From Dictyocoela muelleri (taxonomy: Eukaryota; Microsporidia), in the NCBI GenBank assembly GCA_016256075.1, contig SDVU01000406.1:1-13768 (forward strand): 13,768 nucleotides of DNA, read 5' to 3'. The notes beneath the pieces were generated by a model. That model searched no databases and was not told the DNA's origin. It saw only the letters and a list, made by a program, of their open reading frames with translations. Shown piece after piece: positions 8,409 to 13,768 of the stretch (position 1 is its first letter; every line of letters begins with the position of its first letter). Both the position numbers and the translations under genes were made by a program.

Positions 8409-8549
8409 ATGTTAAAAGAAATAGTATTATTGATAATGATATTTCATTTTTCATTTGTAGCTAAACAATTATAAATAGAGACTTTAATTATATTGTGAAA
8501 CACAGTTTTATTTTGACTTTTTGCAGTCAAGTTTTGTTTGAAATGTTTC
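8405..8549 (-). pseudogene. Truncated 5' copy of the PMT gene, inverted
   Basis: On the minus strand an ATG at 8454-8452 begins MKNEISLSIILFLLTF, then runs past the hairpin centre into unrelated sequence. This copy keeps a few more bases of the gene (the ACATTCAT after the fourteenth codon) than the direct copy. It therefore could not have come solely from the direct copy as it now stands. It faces the direct copy head-on, so any promoters in the two arms would be convergent. Confidence 0.7.
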
Positions 8550-8684
8550 ACAATTCGAAGAATTTAGTAATTCTACATTTTGAAACATTTCAAATAAACC
8601 CGAATTGCAAAAAAAGACAATCTAGGACAAATAAAACTGTGTTTCACAATTATAATTAAAGTCTCTATAATTGTTTATCAACAA

Positions 8685-10811
8685 ATGAAAATTAAAATCT
8701 CATTAACGATTATCTTATTTCTTTTAACATTCATCATCAGAACGTATAAAATAGAAAACGGTAACTTTGTAATTTGGGATGAAGCTCATTTTGGAAAATA
8801 CTCAAAATTCTATTTGACGAGAAAATTTTATTTCGACGTTCATCCACCTTTTGGAAAAATGATGACGGCAATGAGTGGATTTTTGTTTGGTCAGGATCCT
8901 AATTTTAATTTTGAAAGCGCGACCCAGTATCCAGAAAATATGGATTATGTCGGTATGAGAAGGGTTCATGCATTTTTTGGATCTTTTATTCCATGTTTGG
9001 TTTTCTTGACTTTGATGAATTTAAATTACGATTCGGCTGTTGCATTCGTATTTTCGTTTGTCTTCACAGTTGAAAATGGATTTATTTCAATCTCAAGATT
9101 GATCCTGTTAGACTCACATTTATTGTTTTTTACGAGTTTAACAATTTATTTACTGACGGCTTTTTATCGAAATAAATCAAAAACGAATCTTTTTCTACTG
9201 GGAATTTCATTAGGCTGTGTCATGAGTATAAAATGGATAGGTTGCTTAACAACGTTATTAGTCGGACTTTACATTATTTATGAACTATGGACGAATTTAA
9301 TATCAAAAGACACAATTTCTAATTTTATAAAAATGTTTATTGAGCGATCTATTTTTCTAATTCTTCTGCCGATCGGTGTCTACGTGCTTCTTTTTGTTTT
9401 GCACTTCAGAATTGTCAATAGAAGCAGTTCTGATGAAGCGCATATGAGTTCTGTTTTTCAGGCAACATTAATTGGAAGTCCACAGGCCAGAGTTAATAAG
9501 TATGTTGAGTTTGGTAAAATTGTATCGATCAAGTCGTCTAAAATGGCTGGAGGTAATCTACATTCACATCCTCATGAATACCCAAATCAAGGTGATCCAG
9601 AGAGTGACGAGTATAAAGAAAATAATGGTTCAGAAAAAGAGACTTTGAGTGACAAATCTAATCAAAAAACAGAGGTCGACCGTCATGATGATGAAAAATT
9701 GAAACCTAATAAGGATAGTAATAATTCAAAAGTTAATGGAAATCAAGTGACTACATATTCACACCGTGATAATAATAATCACTGGGCATTTCAAAAAGTT
9801 GTTGATGAAACTATCGATGTTGACTTCGTTCATGATAAAGAAGATGTCGTAATTCTTCATATCCCGACTAAAATGTATTTAGGCGTTACCGATGAAAATG
9901 CATTTTTTGATAAGGAAGATTCAGATGAAAAGTTGATTGTCAATACAACAAAGGATTTGAGGCAGTCAAATGTTTTTGAAATCGAAATTGTTAATGACGA
10001 AATCAAAAATGAGGATAAGATTAAGACCTTATCTACAAAATTTAGACTGTATAATCGAGTCCATGATTGTTACATTTCATCTTCTGATAAAAATTATCCT
10101 GAATGGGGATTCAATCAAGGGGTTGTTGTTTGTAAAAATTCTAAAGACCAATCAACATTGTGGAACATTGAGAAGAACGAGTATGATCCGAATAATCCAA
10201 TAAATTCAGAGTATACTGAGATAAAGACTGTTAAGAGCAAGTATTTAAGAAATATCCTGGAGCACAACAAAGCTATGTATCTGACAAATAAAAAATTCGT
10301 TCAAGAGTCTCATTTAGAACCTCTTGTGATCGTATCTCGACCGTGGGAATGGTTTATTTTGCGTCGTGGACTGAGAATGTGTTCCTGGGATGATGATAAG
10401 AAAAAATTTTATATGTTTGGCAATCCATTTTCATGGTACTTAGCTGATCTCTGCGTTTTGATATCACCGATAATCATGCTCTCCAAGACAATTTTGTATT
10501 TGAGGAATGACAAATCTCTTTCTAAACTGAATGATGAATATTTTCAACTTTTTATTTTTGTTGGTGGCTGGTTAATCCATTATTTACCCTTTTTCTTTGT
10601 TGGCCGTGTTTTGTATTTTCATCATTATTATCCGGCACTGTTTTTTTCGATGTTATCGATTGTTTTTGTCTTCAGGAGACATAATGTGGTTTTGTTTATT
10701 GCTTTAATCAGTGTTGTTGTTTTTTTGTATTATTCTCCATTGACGTACGGATTTTTAGATAAAAATATTGTTGCTAACAAAAAGAGAATTTCAACTTGGG
10801 ATTTTATTTGA
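8685..10811 (+). CDS. Protein O-mannosyltransferase (PMT family, GT39), PMT2-like
   Basis: It transfers mannose from dolichyl-phosphate mannose to Ser/Thr of proteins in the ER lumen. The 708 residues show the full family layout. Membrane segment 1 (about 5-18) is followed by the catalytic acidic pair in WDEAHFGKY (D32, E33) and FDVHPPFGKMM (51-61). Several membrane segments follow, with RLILLDSHLLFF at 138-149. A lumenal MIR region (about 280-500) includes NLHSHPHEYP, LHIPTKMYLG and the third repeat ending SLW-like TLWNIEKN. SRPWEWFILRRGLRMCSW (551-568) and the C-terminal membrane part with VGRVLYFHHYYPALFF (639-654) complete it. GLRMCSWDD favours the PMT2 branch, which works as a heterodimer with a PMT1-type partner in fungi. 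It is slightly shorter than yeast PMTs. An acidic, low-complexity insert (about 301-352) splits the first MIR repeat. The first ATG is chosen because it precedes membrane segment 1 directly and its context is conserved in the two upstream copies. Confidence 0.95.
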   Translation: MKIKISLTIILFLLTFIIRTYKIENGNFVIWDEAHFGKYSKFYLTRKFYFDVHPPFGKMMTAMSGFLFGQDPNFNFESATQYPENMDYVGMRRVHAFFGSFIPCLVFLTLMNLNYDSAVAFVFSFVFTVENGFISISRLILLDSHLLFFTSLTIYLLTAFYRNKSKTNLFLLGISLGCVMSIKWIGCLTTLLVGLYIIYELWTNLISKDTISNFIKMFIERSIFLILLPIGVYVLLFVLHFRIVNRSSSDEAHMSSVFQATLIGSPQARVNKYVEFGKIVSIKSSKMAGGNLHSHPHEYPNQGDPESDEYKENNGSEKETLSDKSNQKTEVDRHDDEKLKPNKDSNNSKVNGNQVTTYSHRDNNNHWAFQKVVDETIDVDFVHDKEDVVILHIPTKMYLGVTDENAFFDKEDSDEKLIVNTTKDLRQSNVFEIEIVNDEIKNEDKIKTLSTKFRLYNRVHDCYISSSDKNYPEWGFNQGVVVCKNSKDQSTLWNIEKNEYDPNNPINSEYTEIKTVKSKYLRNILEHNKAMYLTNKKFVQESHLEPLVIVSRPWEWFILRRGLRMCSWDDDKKKFYMFGNPFSWYLADLCVLISPIIMLSKTILYLRNDKSLSKLNDEYFQLFIFVGGWLIHYLPFFFVGRVLYFHHYYPALFFSMLSIVFVFRRHNVVLFIALISVVVFLYYSPLTYGFLDKNIVANKKRISTWDFI

Positions 10812-10829
10812 AAGAGTGTGACGATGAGA

Positions 10830-10835
10830 AATAAA
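10830..10835 (+). terminator. Possible poly(A) signal of the PMT gene
   Basis: AATAAA lies 19 nt after the TGA stop. The close spacing fits compact microsporidian 3' ends, but the hexamer is common by chance in such AT-rich DNA. Confidence 0.35.
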
Positions 10836-11084
10836 GATGGTTTTAGGGGATTTTTTTAAATTTTTGTTAATTTTTATATACATTTGGTATTTAATAACTT
10901 GATTCGCGATTTAAAAAAAAATTATCAAAGACGGGGATTTTTCATTATAGGTTGATTATTATACATACTTTATTTATCATTTAATGGCTAATAATCAAAA
11001 AAATGGTTGTTTCGGAGTGGTATAGCTGTACAAGACATGTTAAAATCTTTTATAATGAAGCAGAAGAGGATTCTATGAGATGTG

Positions 11085-11300
11085 ATGATGAGTGCATGCG
11101 CATCACGTCAAAAAGTAATGAAAATAAAATCAATCATGAAAAGCTATTATTTCACTGTATTCTGTTGCGACATTGATAAAACGAAAATCGCGTATACAGC
11201 TAGGTAGCTTGGAAGTGACGTATTATTGGAACACCAAGAACCAAAGGTAAAATCATAAAGGTTAGAGACACCTCTCTGAGTTGGTAATTATGGATGTTGT
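11085..11300 (-). repeat. Dispersed repeat family, copy B (inverted)
   Basis: Its reverse complement follows copy A closely: CATAATTACCAACTC, CCTTTGGTTCTTGGTG, AGCTGTATACGCGATTTTCG, TTTTATCAATG, a variant of ATACAGGTAAT, then GCTTTTCATGATT and a later GCACTCATC. Copies B and C point away from each other. The 11200-11430 minus reading frame that overlaps it is not conserved in the other copies and is not taken as a gene. Confidence 0.7.
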
Positions 11301-11683
11301 CTACATGTAATATATAATCCATATCTTTCAAATTAAAAACTATAATTTTTAAAAAATTAATCTTTAATAAAAAATTGAAAATATGATTTTGATTTTTTTT
11401 CAAAATTGAGCTATTTTGAAAAGATTGCATGGGATTAAATTTGGAAAAAAACTACGCTTTACAGGTTGTTTCTTTAAAATTGCTCTAAAAGTTAAAATAT
11501 AACACCAAATTAAATTTATGAATATAAACTTTAATAAATTTATTTTCAAGATAACTTTTAATTAACGAATTTACAATTTGTGAATATATAATTTTAATTA
11601 TGATAAATACAGAACAATATAAAAATTATTCACCAAATATTTATAAACTTTCAGTTAGTTTCTTTTTATATCTTATATACTAA
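11301..11683. other. AT-rich spacer between inverted repeat copies B and C
   Basis: No gene, transposon end or clear hairpin is supported here. If B and C are the ends of one element this would be its interior, but it has no coding sequence. Confidence 0.4.
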
Positions 11684-11905
11684 CAAATCCATATTACAAA
11701 CCCTGATAGTTTTCACCAAACTTGATGTTTAGACCTTTAGTTCTTGGTTTTCAGTTTATACGTCATTCATAAGATGCTCAGAAGACTATCTCTAATACGA
11801 TTTTCGTTTTATCAATGACTCGGCAAGATACAGGTAATTTGAGGCTTTTTCATGATTTTTTTTTCACTGATTTTTTGTTGAGATTCCTCGTCGCACTCAT
11901 CCCAA
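11684..11905 (+). repeat. Dispersed repeat family, copy C
   Basis: The landmarks match copies A and B in the same order: CATATTACAAACCC, ACCTTTAGTTCTTGG, TAATACGATTTTCG, GTTTTATCAATGACTCGG, ATACAGGTAATTTGAGG, CTTTTTCATGATTTTTT and CGCACTCATC. It is non-coding. The stretch around GATTTTCGTTTTATCAATG is the best kept part of the family. Confidence 0.7.
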
Positions 11906-12368
11906 AACCTATCAGATTTCCCACAATCATTGTAATATTAGGTTATAATTAATCAGTTATAACTTTTAACAGCAGTGTTTTAGTTCTATAGTTTTTGACC
12001 CTTATCGACAATCCTAATTATTATTAAAGTGAATTTAAAACAATTCGAACATCGATATTTAAATTTACATTCAATAGTGTTAATCGCTATGCTACCTAAT
12101 CCAGTTAGTTTCTTTTAGTAGCTGTTATTTATTCTCAATATGTAGATTTTACTGTCTTATCAAGGAGATATTAGATTTTGATGACAAAGAATGATCTAAT
12201 AATTAAAATAATAAACAGATTTAAAGGAAGTACGTAATTTATTATAAAACAATGATTTTTAATAATTGTTGATTATTTTTGCAATTAAATTAAAAATATC
12301 AATTTCGCTTTTAAAGGGAATTCAAAAGATCAAAAACCATCAAAAAGTCACTTTCATTGATTACAAAA
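11906..12368. other. AT-rich intergenic stretch before eIF5A
   Basis: No gene is supported. The word CAGTTAGTTTCTTTT at about 12110 also occurs at about 11652, a minor repeat of unclear meaning. Confidence 0.4.
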
Positions 12369-12397
12369 AATATAAATAAAAAAATAAATTACCCCTA
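12369..12397 (+). promoter_or_regulatory. Likely eIF5A promoter: TATA-like box and CCCC motif at the start codon
   Basis: TATAAAT (12371-12377) lies about 21 bp before the ATG, and CCCC (12392-12395) ends two bases before it. In microsporidia a CCC or GGG motif placed directly before the start codon is characteristic of ribosomal-protein and other highly expressed genes, with a very short 5' leader. The C run is conspicuous because the preceding 30 bases are almost all A and T. The PMT gene has no such motif. Confidence 0.6.
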
Positions 12398-12874
12398 ATG
12401 AATGCAGGTGATACAACAGAATCTATAACAGCCGGCTCCTTAAAACCGAAACAAATTATTGTAATCGACGAAGGTGGCAAAACTGATTATGTTAAAGTTG
12501 ATAAAATCTCAAAAGTAAAAACCGGCAAACATGGTGCTGCCAAGGTCATGATCAGTGGGTCAAATATCAAAAACAAAAAAAATGTTGAACTCTCGTTTAC
12601 TGGTGGGACGAAAGTCGAAGTTATAGTTCCGATCAAGAAGCAATGGATTTTAATTGATTATGATGAAGATGGTGATTGTATTTTTGGAAGACCTAATGTG
12701 ATTGATTCTATTCCAGAAACAATTCAATGCAATATGATTGATCAAGAGTGTATCCGGAATTTTAAAGCAGCTTATGAAGCTTTAAAAGATGATGAAGAGT
12801 TAATTTTTACTTTGGTGACGTGTCCCAAATTAGTGCTTATTGATGATATACGAACTAACAAGAAAAATAAATAA
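12398..12874 (+). CDS. Translation factor eIF5A
   Basis: eIF5A helps the ribosome form difficult peptide bonds, such as in proline runs, and aids termination. It needs a hypusine made from one lysine by deoxyhypusine synthase and hydroxylase. The 158 residues match the usual length. The hypusine loop is KTGKHGAAKV (41-50), with K44 as the modified lysine; most eukaryotes have GHAK where this has GAAK. Downstream come FTGGTKVEVIVP and a C-terminal OB-fold half (about 79-158). The N-terminal extension before the loop is short and lacks the usual cysteine-rich YPMQCSAL-like segment. The start is fixed by the CCCC motif immediately upstream. No intron is seen. It is 1.6 kb from the PMT gene with separate signals, so it is its own transcript. 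Confidence 0.95.
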   Translation: MNAGDTTESITAGSLKPKQIIVIDEGGKTDYVKVDKISKVKTGKHGAAKVMISGSNIKNKKNVELSFTGGTKVEVIVPIKKQWILIDYDEDGDCIFGRPNVIDSIPETIQCNMIDQECIRNFKAAYEALKDDEELIFTLVTCPKLVLIDDIRTNKKNK

Positions 12875-12875
12875 A
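12866..12875 (+). terminator. Possible poly(A) signals overlapping the eIF5A stop
   Basis: Two overlapping AATAAA words (12866-12871 and 12870-12875) straddle the TAA at 12872-12874. Signals at or inside the stop codon are typical of the very short 3' ends of microsporidian genes. Confidence 0.4.
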
Positions 12876-13067
12876 GAATTAAAGTTTTAATCATTTTTAA
12901 AGTTTATAACTATTTTTTAAACCTTTTTAATAATAGTTCGGATTTTTTTTAAATTAAAATATCTATTTCTAAATATTGGATCCTTATTTCTCATAGAGCC
13001 CGATTTTAAGATATTATAATTGAATGATACGCCATATTAAAACAAAAGTATGTTTGCTTATAAAAAA

Positions 13068-13135
13068 ATTTAATTTTATATTGCCTCAGCTAGTTACAGG
13101 TAATTATAGGCTTTTTATGGATTTATTATACATCA
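13068..13135 (+). repeat. Dispersed repeat family, fragment D
   Basis: ATTTTATATTGCCTCAGC, then GTTACAGGTAATTATAGG and CTTTTTATGGATTT line up with the same part of copy C (TCAATGACTCGGC, ATACAGGTAATTTGAGG, CTTTTTCATGATTT). The 5' half of the family is not recognisable upstream, so this is a partial or older copy. Confidence 0.5.
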
Positions 13136-13516
13136 TTATTTTGATCAGATATATAAATTATACCTATAATTTTAATAACCTTTCTGCTTGCCTATAAAAT
13201 TTCAGATCGAGTCTAAATTTATTCGTTTTTGTAAAATTTAAGAAGATTTGAGCCTTTTTTTTGCAAATTAAAACGTTTGTGGGTCAAAAAAATGATTTTT
13301 TTTTAAATTTTTGAACACAAATTTTTCCATCCCCCAATTTTCCCTCTTTAGACTCAACCACAAAATTCCCCTCCTTTTGAAAAAAAATCTTCTAGACTTC
13401 TTTTCTCTTAGAAATTTTAAAGAAAAAATTAAAAAGAAAAAAAAAACAAATGCCAAATGCAGAAATAAAATTGATAAATTTTTTTTTAAAAAAATTTAAA
13501 AGTAAAATTTCCGGAT
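13136..13516. other. AT-rich spacer with a strand-biased patch
   Basis: About 13318-13420 is pyrimidine-rich on the plus strand and is followed by an A-rich run to 13450. The short frames on both strands are low-complexity (runs of F, K and L) and look like products of composition, not genes. Confidence 0.4.
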
Positions 13517-13556
13517 CAACCCGATTAATTTCCCCCGGGGGAAATTAATCGGGTTG
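13517..13556. repeat. Perfect 40-bp palindrome at the end of a second Merlin-like element
   Basis: CAACCCGATTAATTTCCCCC is followed directly by its exact inverse with no loop. GGAT/ATCC pairs just outside it after a one-base bulge. It lies 41 bp beyond the stop codon of the minus-strand transposase, so one half should be that element's terminal repeat. The layout mirrors the palindromic left end of the first Merlin element (3290-3334), with a different sequence. Confidence 0.9.
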
Positions 13557-13768
13557 TATCCATAAAATTTTTCTATAATAAAAATATGGTAAATATATTA
13601 GATAACTTTTATTAAATTTAAAATAGCTTCCCAAAAATTTTCTCGGTGATTAAAATAGAAGCAAAATTCTCTTAAAAAATCAGGTCTATTATCAGTTAAA
13701 ATTCCTTTTCTCAATTTAATTTCCCACTTAAGAATACTATGAAATGACTCAATAGCTTGTGTATTTAC
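13537..13768 (-). mobile_element. Second Merlin-like (ISXO2) transposon, cut by the window edge
   Basis: The element enters from the right edge and ends at the palindrome centre or its outer side. The visible part is the transposase C-terminus on the minus strand, 41 bp of spacer and the terminal repeat. Its end sequence differs from that of the first Merlin element, so it is another family. No damage is visible in the part shown. Confidence 0.75.
13598..13768 (-). CDS. ISXO2-like (Merlin) transposase, C-terminal part
   Basis: Fifty-six codons plus a TAA stop (13600-13598), open at the window edge. It begins with NTQAIESFHSILK, the block holding the third catalytic acid (E, codon 13750-13748), corresponding to HTQ-IE in the family. 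It continues with LREFCFYFNHRENFWEAIL, the typical family ending in which a conserved F, N and R precede a final helix. No stop or frame change is seen in this part. It matches the C-terminus of the dead copy at 3360-4246 in layout but not closely in residues. Confidence 0.8.
   Translation of the reverse strand, partial: VNTQAIESFHSILKWEIKLRKGILTDNRPDFLREFCFYFNHRENFWEAILNLIKVI

Larger units (their letters stand above)
8269..8549. repeat. Near-perfect long hairpin made of two PMT 5'-end copies
   Basis: Left arm 8269-8405 and right arm 8413-8549 (137 bp each) are reverse complements with only two mismatches and a 7-nt loop. Looser pairing extends outward to about 8241 and 8578. Each arm resembles the region before and at the start of the adjacent mannosyltransferase gene (about 8582-8733), including TAAAACTGTGTTTCACA, AATTAAAGTCTCTAT and the start context ACAAATGAAAA. 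The arms are far more alike to each other than to the gene. The inverted duplication is therefore younger than the copying event, or the arms are kept alike by gene conversion or selection. Confidence 0.9.

Noticed and set aside
9970-10203. 77-codon plus-strand frame inside the PMT gene
   Set aside because: A shadow of the PMT coding sequence in another frame.
11200-11430. 76-codon minus-strand reading frame
   Set aside because: It straddles repeat copy B and AT-rich spacer, is not kept in copies A or C, and has low-complexity composition.
13268-13499. Overlapping 62-codon reading frames on both strands
   Set aside because: Both are runs of F, K, L and R created by a pyrimidine-rich patch and A runs; no motif, no start signal and no recognisable family.

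Overview
The window looks like a gene-poor, very AT-rich stretch of a microsporidian genome of the expanded, transposon-bearing kind. The clues are a compact protein O-mannosyltransferase, an intronless eIF5A with a CCCC motif directly before its ATG and AATAAA overlapping its stop, and ISXO2-like (Merlin) and Tc1/mariner DNA transposons. The species cannot be named from sequence reading alone; large-genome genera such as Edhazardia or Hamiltosporidium are plausible. I saw no rRNA or tRNA gene and no CRISPR array.

Layout. 1-1593 is AT-rich with no gene seen. 1596-2919 is a decayed Tc1/mariner element with about 135-bp terminal inverted repeats and a TA duplication. 3128-3295 is the first of four copies of an undescribed dispersed repeat. 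A dead Merlin element follows (transposase remnant 3360-4246), with a palindromic left end and tandem direct end repeats on the right. 4858-5927 is a foldback-like palindrome of about 1.07 kb whose two arms carry the same three blocks of short tandem repeats. 6270-6554 is a decayed reading frame for a small membrane protein. 7297-7667 is a short non-autonomous hAT element with an 8-bp target duplication.

The two sound host genes are a PMT-family O-mannosyltransferase (8685-10811) and eIF5A (12398-12874), both on the plus strand and 1.6 kb apart, so not an operon. Directly before the PMT gene lies a near-perfect hairpin (8269-8549). Each of its arms is a diverged copy of the PMT gene's own upstream region plus its first 14 or more codons. 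Between the two genes lie two more copies of the dispersed repeat, in opposite orientation, and a fourth fragment follows eIF5A. The window ends inside a second Merlin-like element on the minus strand, whose visible transposase C-terminus is open and whose end is a perfect 40-bp palindrome.

How it fits together. The host genes serve general functions: O-mannosylation in the ER and translation elongation. They sit as islands in transposon debris. The most unusual signals are structural: the PMT-derived hairpin, the three-tier foldback element, the palindromic Merlin ends, and the four-copy repeat family. No new multi-gene system was found.
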